Positions 7,740 to 16,431 of a stretch of 22,154 nucleotides of DNA are shown one piece after another. The position numbers and the translations under genes are program-made. The number at the start of each line of letters is the position of its first letter. Position 1 is the stretch's first letter. The notes beneath the pieces are model-generated. The model ran no database searches. It worked only from the letters and a program-made list of their open reading frames with translations, and had not been told where the DNA came from. Origin of the DNA: Synechococcus sp. HW_metabat.21 (GTDB taxonomy: Bacteria > Cyanobacteriota > Cyanobacteriia > PCC-6307 > Cyanobiaceae); NCBI GenBank assembly GCA_018623875.1, contig JAAZUZ010000009.1, forward strand, positions 1 through 22,154, written 5' to 3'.

Positions 7740-8840
7740 CTAGTTGGGGGTGTTCCAAACGAAGCGGCTGCTGGCGGCGTAGTTCCAGACGAACACGACA
7801 ACGATCCCGGCCAGCTGCGCCCAGAAGGCATTCGGGGCGATCAGGCTGTAGTACGCCGAGGCCAGCCCCACATTCGCCATCACCGGCAAGGACGCCACCA
7901 GCAAGAACTTGAGTAGACCGCGCAGCAGCAACACACCCTTCAGGCGTGCAAAGCGGAAGGTCAGAGCGTTGTTAATCAGATAGTTGGAACTGGCGGCCGA
8001 GATCACACCAATCGGCAACGCCTGCTCAAAGCCCAGACCCCAAAGGGCCATCAAGAACTGCGTGATGAGCAGCTGCACCGCGACGCCGCTCAAGCCCACC
8101 AAGCCAAAGCTGATGGCACGCCTGGGCAACAGGCGGAAGCTCAGGGTGTGGAGGATCGAAATCAAAAAATCCCAAAAGATGGCCAGATCCAACTTGGAGC
8201 TGCCATAGGTGCGGGGCTGGAAGGTGAGCGGCACCTCGGCGGTGCTCAAGCGCCCGCGGCTAACGGCCAGGAGTTCGTAGAGGAACTTGAAACCATTGAC
8301 ATCCACTCCGCGGATCAAAGGAAGCAGGGGCTCTAAGCGCAGGGCGAAGAAGCCGCTCATGTAATCCGTGAGATGGGCGTAGCGCTTCGGCAAGCTGAAG
8401 CGCGCACTGGCGTTTGCCCAGGTAGATCCCGTCTCGCGGCGGTCGCTTAGCCCCAGGATCTGGGCCTCTGGATGGAAGCGGCTTCCGATGACCAGATCGG
8501 AGCCACCGGCTTCCAGGGTTTCGATGGCACGGCGAACCGATCCCGGCTCGTGCTGGCCATCACTGTCCATCACCAGCACCAAATCACCGGTGGCATCCAG
8601 CAATCCCTCTTTGATTGCGCTGGCCAAACCGGAGCGACCAACCCTGCGGATCAGGCGCAGCCGCGGCTCGTTGTGGGCGAGCTGACGCACCAGCTCAGCG
8701 GTTCCATCGGCGGAATCGTCATCGACGACCAAAATTTCCAGATCCCACTGCTCACCGAGGGGAAGCAGTTGGGCCAAGAGCGGCTCGATATTGCCCCGTT
8801 CGTTGTACGTGGGCAGAACAATCGAGACCCGCAAGCCCAT
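7740..8840 (-). CDS. GT2 polyprenyl-phosphate glycosyltransferase fused to a GtrA-like domain
   Basis: The 366-residue product has a cytoplasmic GT2 domain (about 1-235) of the dolichol-phosphate mannosyltransferase (DPM1) type. It includes PTYNERGN (10-17), VVDDDSADGT with Asp40-42, and the metal-binding DSD at 92-94 in MDSDGQHEP. A GtrA-like module with four hydrophobic helices follows (about 240-366), ending YAASSRFVW. DPM1-type enzymes transfer mannose or glucose from a sugar nucleotide to polyprenyl phosphate. GtrA-like domains are thought to help flip the lipid-sugar to the outer face. Fusion of the two is known in bacteria and archaea. ATG at 8840 has a GAGG 5 nt upstream. The gene starts only 11 nt past the rpoD terminator element, so its promoter is unclear. 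The sugar is unknown. Confidence 0.92.
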   Translation of the reverse strand: MGLRVSIVLPTYNERGNIEPLLAQLLPLGEQWDLEILVVDDDSADGTAELVRQLAHNEPRLRLIRRVGRSGLASAIKEGLLDATGDLVLVMDSDGQHEPGSVRRAIETLEAGGSDLVIGSRFHPEAQILGLSDRRETGSTWANASARFSLPKRYAHLTDYMSGFFALRLEPLLPLIRGVDVNGFKFLYELLAVSRGRLSTAEVPLTFQPRTYGSSKLDLAIFWDFLISILHTLSFRLLPRRAISFGLVGLSGVAVQLLITQFLMALWGLGFEQALPIGVISAASSNYLINNALTFRFARLKGVLLLRGLLKFLLVASLPVMANVGLASAYYSLIAPNAFWAQLAGIVVVFVWNYAASSRFVWNTPN

Positions 8841-8850
8841 GGAATCCTCA

Positions 8851-8879
8851 AGACAAAGCCGGCGGGATGTCCCGCCGGC
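8851..8879 (-). terminator. Rho-independent terminator after rpoD
   Basis: On the minus strand a perfect 10-bp GC-rich stem (GCCGGCGGGA / TCCCGCCGGC, two-base loop, 8858-8879) is followed by TTTGTCT. It lies 41 nt after the rpoD stop and just before the GT2 start. The T run is interrupted, so termination may be partial. Confidence 0.75.
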
Positions 8880-8920
8880 GCCTGAACCTTAAACCGCTTG
8901 GCCCAAAGCCAACGGCTTGG

Positions 8921-10345
<1,425 letters not shown>

Positions 10346-10797
10346 CGCGTTCGGCTAGATGAAGTTGAAGCGGAAGGCAAATCAGCAGGACCATCCCCGG
10401 GGGCATGGAACCAGGACTGATGGCAGACGAACTCCGGGTGCCTGATCCGCGCCAACGGCAGAGATCAGACAATCAATCGACTTAGCTCAAGATGGTGACT
10501 TGACCGAGTCGGCACTCACACCATGACAGCGCGGGCGCCCGTGGGCGATTGAAGAGGGTGTCGGCGGCCTCAGCCGTTATGCCGAAAAAATCGGCGGTGA
10601 CTGAGGAGTTAAGACGTGGTTACGGAATGTGGCGAGAAGCCGGGCAAGGCTGTCAGGGGGGCTCGCAGATCGGGCGCGCAGCTGAGCTGGCTGTCCTCAA
10701 GATCTTCCCGCTGGACGGAACTTTGCCTGGTTCCGACTGCAGCCCTATGGACTGCTCAACAGACTCATCTTAAGAAACTCCCAAGAGCTTTGCAAGA
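10346..10797. other. Long divergent intergenic region between rpoD and priA
   Basis: This 452-nt gap is by far the longest in the window. It must hold the promoters of rpoD (leftward) and priA (rightward). A TTGACC at 10500-10505 reads rightward with a poor partner 17 nt later. Leftward TTGAGC boxes lack a good -10. A small hairpin GCCGA-A5-TCGGC lies near 10580. A 74-codon open frame (10549-10773), in the same frame as priA, ends 24 nt before the priA start; its sequence resembles no family I know. I see no tRNA and no recognised riboswitch. A long leader or a small RNA cannot be excluded. Confidence 0.5.
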
Positions 10798-13059
10798 TTG
10801 ACCGTCTCCGCCTCAGCTTCTGCCCAGGGCTCCTGGGTCCAGGTCTGGCTCGAGGCAGGCCGTGAAGGACAGGTTTTCACCTACAGCAATCCCCAGCAGA
10901 TCCCCTGCGCCCAAGGGGATCTAGTGCAGATTCGACTCCGGGGGCGCCGCCACGTGGGACTGGTCGTGGAACTGCTCGACCAGGTCCCATCAGGCCTGGC
11001 CGGCAAAGCCTTGCAACCGATTGAGGCGATCCACCAGCAAGCCGCCGTTGACCCCGATTGGCAGCGCCTGATTGAGACGGTTGCGCAGCAGTGCCGCACC
11101 ACCTCCTTTCGAACACTCAAGGCGGTTCTACCGCCCGGCTGGCTGGGACAACGGGCTAGCTCGGCCCCAGAACGCCCGAGGGAGCAACTCTGGCTCGAGC
11201 TGATCCAAGCGCCCACGGAGGAGGAGGTCACCAGCTGGAGCGAGGGGCAGACCCGTCTGCTCCAGGTCCTCCAGGACCTGGGAGGTCAGGGCTGGCAAAC
11301 CCAGGCCCTCGAGGCCGCCCAAGTCAGCCGATCCGTCAGTGACACCCTGCTGCGCCGGGGAACCATCCGGCGCGAACGGCGCCTCTTTCACGGCGCGTCG
11401 GCCCCGGCAAGCATCCACCGAGCGGAGGACGCCTGTCCGAAAGCGCTTACGGCGGATCAGGCCCGGGCCCTCGACGCGATCGAGCAGGCACAACCCGGGA
11501 GCCAGCTTTTGCTTTGGGGCGTCACCGGAGCCGGCAAAACGGAGGTCTATCTCCAGGCAGCCGCCCAGGCCCTCAAGGCAGGTCGTTCCGTGTTGTTGTT
11601 GACCCCCGAGATTGGCCTCATCCCCCAGCTCTTGGATCGCAGCCGAGCCCGCTTTGGCGACGCGGTGGCGGAGTATCACTCCGGTTGCAGCGATGGCGCT
11701 CGAATTCGCACCTGGCGCCGCTGCCTGACCAGTAAGAAACCGCTGCTGGTGGTGGGCACCCGCTCTGCGATCTTCTTGCCCCTCAAGGAGCTGGGCTTGG
11801 TGGTGCTCGATGAGGAGCATGACCGCTCCTACAAGCAGGACAGCCCCATGCCCTGCTACCACGCGCGGGACGTCGCGCAACTGCGGGCGCAGAGCTGCGG
11901 CGCAACGTTGATCCTGGGCAGTGCAACCCCCAGCCTCGAGACCTGGCGGGCTTGCCAGGGCCCCCACGCGGACTGCCAGCTGGTGCGGCTACCCAAGCGA
12001 ATTGGCACGAGTGTGCTTCCCCCAGTCCTGGTGGTGGATATGCGGCAGGAGCTGGCGGAGGGGCATCGCCGACTCGTCAGTCGGCCCTTGATGGATCGGC
12101 TGCAAACCCTCCAAGAACGGGGAGAGCAGGCCGTCGTTCTGGTGCCGCGCCGGGGCTACAGCAGCTTTTTGAGTTGCCGCAGCTGCGGTGAAGTGGTGCA
12201 GTGCCCCCACTGCGATGTGGCCCTCACGGTGCACCGTCAGCGGGAGCGCTCCTGGCTTCGCTGCCATTGGTGCGACCATCGCGCTGAAATCGAGCGCCGC
12301 TGCGGGCATTGCGGCTCGACGGCCTTCAAACCCTTCGGCGCTGGCACCCAGCAGGTGCTCGAGCACCTCTCGGATGAACTCGAGGACCTTCGCCTGTTGC
12401 GCTTCGATCGGGACACCACCCGCGGACGGGACGGCCACCGGCAGCTCCTCGAGCGGTTTGCCCGCGGAGAAGCCGATGTCCTGATCGGCACGCAGATGCT
12501 GGCCAAGGGCATGGATCTGCCGCGGGTCACCCTGGCGGCCGTGCTGGCCGCCGACGGCCTGCTGCATCGCCCGGATCTACGGGCCGCCGAGGAAAGCCTC
12601 CAGCTGCTGCTCCAACTCGCGGGCCGCGCAGGGCGAGGGGATCGCCCGGGGGAAGTCCTCGTGCAGACCTACAGCCCTGAACACCCGGTGATTCGGCATC
12701 TGGTCGATGGCCGCTACGAGGCCTTCTTGGGCGAGGAACTTGAGCAACGCGAGGCCGCTTCCCTTGTCCCCTTCAGCCGTGCCTGCCTGCTGCGACTCGC
12801 CGGTCCCTCCGCCAGCAGGACCGCAACCGCGGCCTCCAGCCTCGCCGAACACCTGCGTACCCGACTCATGCAAGACGGCTGGCTGTTGATCGGACCGGCA
12901 CCGGCACCGGTGGCACGGGTCGCCGGCAATAGCCGCTGGCAACTGCTGCTGCATGGGCCGGCCGGCTCCGATCTGCCCCTACCGATGGAGACCGAGCTCA
13001 GGGCGCTCCTACCCAGCGACGTCAGCCTGGCCATCGATCCAGACCCACTCGAGCTTTAG
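10798..13059 (+). CDS. priA: Primosomal protein N' (PriA), replication restart helicase
   Basis: PriA is a 3'-5' superfamily 2 DNA helicase that recognises stalled forks and reloads the replicative helicase. The 753 residues include an N-terminal DNA-binding domain (about 1-105), Walker A GVTGAGKTE (Lys247) and the DEEH box at 338-341. A cysteine-rich zinc-binding insert (about 460-505) begins Cys460-x2-Cys463 and contains several further Cys pairs. A helicase C-terminal domain follows with GTQMLAKGMD and QLAGRAGRGD. The only plausible start is TTG at 10798: reading upstream from it, TAA (10771) is reached with no ATG or GTG. Any ribosome binding site is weak. The stop interlocks with that of the convergent DUF3153 gene (4-nt overlap). 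The SSB partner is also in this window. Confidence 0.97.
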   Translation: MTVSASASAQGSWVQVWLEAGREGQVFTYSNPQQIPCAQGDLVQIRLRGRRHVGLVVELLDQVPSGLAGKALQPIEAIHQQAAVDPDWQRLIETVAQQCRTTSFRTLKAVLPPGWLGQRASSAPERPREQLWLELIQAPTEEEVTSWSEGQTRLLQVLQDLGGQGWQTQALEAAQVSRSVSDTLLRRGTIRRERRLFHGASAPASIHRAEDACPKALTADQARALDAIEQAQPGSQLLLWGVTGAGKTEVYLQAAAQALKAGRSVLLLTPEIGLIPQLLDRSRARFGDAVAEYHSGCSDGARIRTWRRCLTSKKPLLVVGTRSAIFLPLKELGLVVLDEEHDRSYKQDSPMPCYHARDVAQLRAQSCGATLILGSATPSLETWRACQGPHADCQLVRLPKRIGTSVLPPVLVVDMRQELAEGHRRLVSRPLMDRLQTLQERGEQAVVLVPRRGYSSFLSCRSCGEVVQCPHCDVALTVHRQRERSWLRCHWCDHRAEIERRCGHCGSTAFKPFGAGTQQVLEHLSDELEDLRLLRFDRDTTRGRDGHRQLLERFARGEADVLIGTQMLAKGMDLPRVTLAAVLAADGLLHRPDLRAAEESLQLLLQLAGRAGRGDRPGEVLVQTYSPEHPVIRHLVDGRYEAFLGEELEQREAASLVPFSRACLLRLAGPSASRTATAASSLAEHLRTRLMQDGWLLIGPAPAPVARVAGNSRWQLLLHGPAGSDLPLPMETELRALLPSDVSLAIDPDPLEL

Positions 13060-14198
13060 GCCGGGAGCTGGGGCAGGCCAAAGCCAGCGGCCAGACGCAG
13101 CCGCTGCAGCATGGCCACCAGGAGGAGCAGAAGCGTGATCGCAACGCTACCCAAGCCGAGCTTGCTCCAGCGCCAACACGAGAGCTGGAGGGTATTGACG
13201 GAGCCTGGCTGCAGGCGCCAACGGACGGCCTCGGGCCCATCTTTGTCGCGGCGGATGGATTGGGCGGGATTGGGCCCAGAGGCCTGGATCGCGCGCAGGG
13301 CCATGGGGTCCAACTCGACGCTCAGCTTCAGGCCGGGAAGGGGTTGCAGCGTCTCCAGATCCAAGCGGAGGTCAAGCTGCTGGCGGACCCCGATCAACCA
13401 GTTGCGTTCCCTGAAGTTCAACTCGGGAGCGGGAAGCTCGAGATTGGCCAGCTCGGCACCCTGCGCAAGGCTGTCCTCAAGGAGCTGAAGGGCTTGAGCG
13501 GCAGGCAACACCGGCGAGCGCACCGCCAGGAGGCCATGGTCTTGATGCACCTTCAGGGAGCGGCCGCGAAGCGTCTGGCGCCACTGGGCTTGCCAGGGGA
13601 GGGGCTGATCGGTCAACGACTGGCTGCGTTGCTCAAATTGCAAACGGCCCGGGGCCGGGAACTGGAGCCGGGTCTCCAGATCAACGCAGCCCCCAAGCAG
13701 CGCGGTAATCAGCAGCAGGAGGACCGCCACCACGGCAAAACCCAGCGGTGCCTGGGTGGGTCCGGTGGGCGGCGGCGGCGGCTCAGCTGGACGGCGGCGG
13801 CGGCGCCGTTGCCGGGCCATGGCCTTGAGCTGACCCTCGAGCGGTTTCATCTCCCCAAGGCTCGGGAGGGTCATGGACCACTCCCTAGGCCTGACCAGAG
13901 CCGGAGCATCGAGAATTTCCTGTAGCCCCTTGGCCTGGGCGCGCAGGGTGGCATCGCGGCAGGCCCGCAGGCTTCGGCAGGTCACCGCCGCAGCTTGATG
14001 GTCCCCGCGTCCCAACTGGGCCGTGGCCAAGAGCAGGCGCACTTCACCGCCAAATGGGGTCGCCGGCCCATGGGCCTCCAGCAGGGGGATCAGCAACCGC
14101 TCGCAACTGCCGTAGTCCCCACGCTCCAGGGCAGCGCGTGCCGGCTGCAGCGCCGCGGGATCCGCCGCCGGCTCTGAGCTGGGGTCCTCCACAGGCAC
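13056..14198 (-). CDS. TPR-like N-terminal domain plus DUF3153 membrane protein
   Basis: I do not know a function for this 380-residue protein. Residues about 15-100 look like TPR-type helical pairs (ALERGDYG, LLATAQLGRGDHQAA). A basic, Pro-rich hinge follows, with six consecutive arginines and then PPPPP (about 131-144). A membrane helix comes next (152-170), ending LLGGC, which resembles a lipobox. The following extracytoplasmic-looking domain matches remembered cyanobacterial DUF3153 proteins (GCVDLE..LQF onward), and a C-terminal membrane helix lies at 347-365. In DUF3153 proteins that lack the N-terminal domain, the helix and Cys would serve as a lipoprotein signal; here they are internal. 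The GTG start abuts the argB TAG with no gap. It converges on priA. Confidence 0.75.
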   Translation of the reverse strand: MPVEDPSSEPAADPAALQPARAALERGDYGSCERLLIPLLEAHGPATPFGGEVRLLLATAQLGRGDHQAAAVTCRSLRACRDATLRAQAKGLQEILDAPALVRPREWSMTLPSLGEMKPLEGQLKAMARQRRRRRRPAEPPPPPTGPTQAPLGFAVVAVLLLLITALLGGCVDLETRLQFPAPGRLQFEQRSQSLTDQPLPWQAQWRQTLRGRSLKVHQDHGLLAVRSPVLPAAQALQLLEDSLAQGAELANLELPAPELNFRERNWLIGVRQQLDLRLDLETLQPLPGLKLSVELDPMALRAIQASGPNPAQSIRRDKDGPEAVRWRLQPGSVNTLQLSCWRWSKLGLGSVAITLLLLLVAMLQRLRLAAGFGLPQLPA

Positions 14199-15083
14199 CT
14201 AGAAGTTGGAGCGGCCCGTGACCATCGTGCCGATGCCTGCATCGGTGAACACCTCCAGCAGGAGCGCGTGGGGAGTGCGTCCATCGACGATGTGGGCTGC
14301 GGCGACACCTTGGGCCAAGGCGCGAATACAGCACTCGGTCTTTGGAGTCATGCCACCGGCTACCACCCCAGAGTTGATCAGCTCGCGGGCCCCGGAGAGG
14401 CTGACGGAACGAATCAAGGAGCTGGGATCCTCCCGGTCGCGAAGGATGCCTGGGGTATCGGTGAGCAGGATCAACTTCTCTGCTTCCAAGGCCGCCGCCA
14501 ACTCGCCGGCCACGGTGTCGGCATTGATGTTGTGGGCCTGGCCCTCCCCATCGGCGGCCACCGAGGAGATCACGGGGATGTAGCCAGCGTCCAACAACGG
14601 GAAAAGCACCGAAGGATCCACCGCTGCCACATCCCCCACAAGGCCATTGGCCCCGTCGCCATAGGTGCGGGCCCGCACCAGCGGTCCATCGCTGCCGGAG
14701 AGACCCACGGCCCGAGCACCCAGGCGGTTCAGGCCATTGACGATTTGCTTGTTGACCCGGCCCACCAGGACCATCTCCACCACATCCATGGTGTCCGGAC
14801 AGGTCACCCGCAAGCCATTGCGGAATTGGGGCTCGATATTCAGGCGCCCCAACCACTCATTAATTTCAGGCCCACCGCCGTGCACCACCACGGGCTTCAC
14901 CCCAACCGAAGCCAGGAGCACCAAATCGCGATAGACCGCATCACGCAGGTCTTCACGGACCATGGCCGCACCGCCGTATTTGACGACGACGCGACGGCCC
15001 GAGAAGCGCTGGATGTAGGGAAGGGCTTCACTCAGCACCGACACCCGCAAGGCGTCGGTGCGATCAGCAGGACGTTCGCTCAA
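14199..15083 (-). CDS. argB: N-acetylglutamate kinase
   Basis: This enzyme phosphorylates N-acetylglutamate, the controlled second step of arginine synthesis. In cyanobacteria it is activated by the nitrogen sensor PII and inhibited by arginine; PII control is family knowledge, not visible here. The 294-residue protein has VVVKYGGAAM (32-41) and VHGGGPEIN (67-75), GINADT-like HNINADT (184-190) and LLTDTPGIL (206-214), all typical amino-acid kinase motifs. The N-terminal helix SEALPYIQRFSG matches the hexameric, arginine-sensitive class. The apparent start is TTG at 15083, with a stop ten codons upstream and no ATG between. A GTG at codon 14 is the alternative. It probably shares a transcript with the downstream DUF3153 gene. 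Confidence 0.96.
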   Translation of the reverse strand: MSERPADRTDALRVSVLSEALPYIQRFSGRRVVVKYGGAAMVREDLRDAVYRDLVLLASVGVKPVVVHGGGPEINEWLGRLNIEPQFRNGLRVTCPDTMDVVEMVLVGRVNKQIVNGLNRLGARAVGLSGSDGPLVRARTYGDGANGLVGDVAAVDPSVLFPLLDAGYIPVISSVAADGEGQAHNINADTVAGELAAALEAEKLILLTDTPGILRDREDPSSLIRSVSLSGARELINSGVVAGGMTPKTECCIRALAQGVAAAHIVDGRTPHALLLEVFTDAGIGTMVTGRSNF

Positions 15084-15137
15084 GGGAGGGACGGCGGTCG
15101 AACAATGGGGTCAAAACAACGCAGCACTGCTCAAGGT

Positions 15138-15680
15138 TTAGCCAGCAGCGGGCAACAACTCAAGCAAGACCTCGCCGTTGCCGGGTTCGCTGAGCTCGGC
15201 GCGCAGGCCACGGTCAAAGAAGCGGCCCAAGCGGTCCTGCTTCTCCTGCCAGCGCGCAAAGGGAACCCCTTCGCAGCGAAATCGCATCGCCACGGCGTAA
15301 CGACCGTCCACAGCCCGCTCAGCAACGCTGATCAGCTGGGGCGGTTGATCTTCGTCCCAAAGCTTCAGGGCCTCCAAGGAGCTCTCCAGGTGTGCCTTCT
15401 GGCCATAGCGCCAGCGGGTGACGTCTTTCACCAACTTGCGGAGGGTCTTGCTGGAGGCCACCTCCCGGAGGGCGACGGCATCGGCCTGGGCCGGCAGCAG
15501 CTCCGCAGGGGGGAGCTCAGACGACTTCAGGGCCAATCCCCCCAGAAGGATCGGGATGCCGTAAAAGATCGTCGGCAGGCTGAGGTTCGGATTGGAGGTG
15601 GCGTAGCCCACCCAGCCAATCACCGAAAGAGCAGCACCGGCCAAGGTGACTAGGCTGCCAGGGGAAGCGATTGCAAGCAT
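15138..15680 (-). CDS. DUF2854 family membrane protein (cyanobacteria/plastid lineage)
   Basis: The 180-residue protein has two N-terminal hydrophobic helices (about 7-27 and 35-50, ending FYGIPILLGGLALKSSEL) and a soluble C-terminal domain with DVTRWRYGQKAHLESSLE. Both stretches match remembered DUF2854 proteins, found in cyanobacteria and plant chloroplasts, of unknown function. ATG at 15680 is chosen over a longer frame because MLAIASPGSLV leads directly into the family's first helix. The start lies within CATG and is divergent from a small plus-strand gene. It is read toward argB with a 54-nt gap. Confidence 0.82.
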   Translation of the reverse strand: MLAIASPGSLVTLAGAALSVIGWVGYATSNPNLSLPTIFYGIPILLGGLALKSSELPPAELLPAQADAVALREVASSKTLRKLVKDVTRWRYGQKAHLESSLEALKLWDEDQPPQLISVAERAVDGRYAVAMRFRCEGVPFARWQEKQDRLGRFFDRGLRAELSEPGNGEVLLELLPAAG

Positions 15681-15720
15681 GCGGGCATCTTCGGTCAACG
15701 GGGGGCAAGAGCCAAACCCT

Positions 15721-15900
15721 GTGCACGATGCCCCCAGCACAGAGGAGCTGATTGAGCAGCTGCAGCGGGACCGGCTTTGGTTGCTGCAACAGCTCGATCA
15801 GGGGCGCTGGCCCGAGCTGCGTTTGGACTTAGCCGCCCTGGAGCGGGAACTGGGTCAACTGCTCGAGCAGGCCCAAGAGCGGCTCAGCCCAAGCAGCTGA
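15721..15900 (+). CDS. Small conserved-looking helical protein
   Basis: I assign no function to this 59-residue protein. It is rich in Leu, Gln, Glu and Arg and should form two amphipathic helices (EELIEQLQRDRLWLLQQL, then an RLDLAALERELGQLL-type helix). It resembles the short proteins I recall at this locus in other marine Synechococcus. The start is uncertain: GTG at 15721 gives a 40-nt divergent gap from the DUF2854 gene, while ATG at 15679 adds 14 residues and would overlap the DUF2854 start codon. It ends 22 nt before the convergent ssb stop. Confidence 0.6.
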   Translation: MHDAPSTEELIEQLQRDRLWLLQQLDQGRWPELRLDLAALERELGQLLEQAQERLSPSS

Positions 15901-15922
15901 GCCCGGGCAACGGGTCTAGCGA

Positions 15923-16411
15923 TCAGAACGGAATCTCGTCCTCACCCTCGGGCATGTCGGGCACCAGCGGGGAGGCGTTCCAGGTCGGGGGTTGCTGCTG
16001 CGTTGCAGCAGCGGCCGCAGCTGGAGCGGGTGCCGCCGCACGAACCGGAGCAGGCGCAGAAGAGGCCGGCACCGGGGATGCGGGACGGGCGGCGCCCCCA
16101 CCCAGAGGATGCAGACGGGAGAGGGTGAATTCGGCTCGCTTCTCCTTCACGCCGTCCTGGCGGCTCACGGTGTTCATGCGTAGACGGCCTTCAACCATCA
16201 GACGCTGCCCAACTTGAACACGGTTCTGAAGGTCCTGAGCAAGACTTCCCCAGCCGACCACTTTGAGCTGACCCGCCGGATCATCAGGACGCAGGCCATC
16301 GAACTGAACGGCCATCTCCGCCACTGGAGTTTGGTTGTCCTGGGTGTAGCGCACCTGAGGCGCCTCCAGCACCTCTACCTCCAGCAAGCAATGGTTCACA
16401 GGACCGGTCAT
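15923..16411 (-). CDS. ssb: Single-stranded DNA-binding protein
   Basis: The 162-residue protein has an N-terminal OB fold (about 1-105; MTGPVNHCLLEVEVLEAP, VGWGSLAQDLQNRV, GQRLMVEGRLRMNT). An Ala/Pro-rich disordered linker follows, then an acidic tip ending DEIPF. That tip is the standard SSB docking site for partners such as PriA and RecO. The protein coats single-stranded DNA during replication and repair. The OB domain is divergent from E. coli SSB but fits the shorter picocyanobacterial type. The ATG at 16411 is 20 nt from the divergent cobK start, so the two promoters must overlap each other's coding regions or share this gap. It converges on a small gene. Confidence 0.88.
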   Translation of the reverse strand: MTGPVNHCLLEVEVLEAPQVRYTQDNQTPVAEMAVQFDGLRPDDPAGQLKVVGWGSLAQDLQNRVQVGQRLMVEGRLRMNTVSRQDGVKEKRAEFTLSRLHPLGGGAARPASPVPASSAPAPVRAAAPAPAAAAAATQQQPPTWNASPLVPDMPEGEDEIPF

Positions 16412-16431
16412 GGACAGGGGGCCACATCCTG

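Noticed and set aside
13776..13810. GCC/GGC-rich trinucleotide runs suggestive of a regulatory repeat
   Set aside because: They encode the Arg6 and Pro5 hinge of the DUF3153 protein in frame; protein-level low complexity is a sufficient explanation.
14268..15653. 461-codon plus-strand frame across argB and the DUF2854 gene
   Set aside because: It spans two well-supported minus-strand genes and their gap, with His/Gln-rich composition typical of antisense frames.
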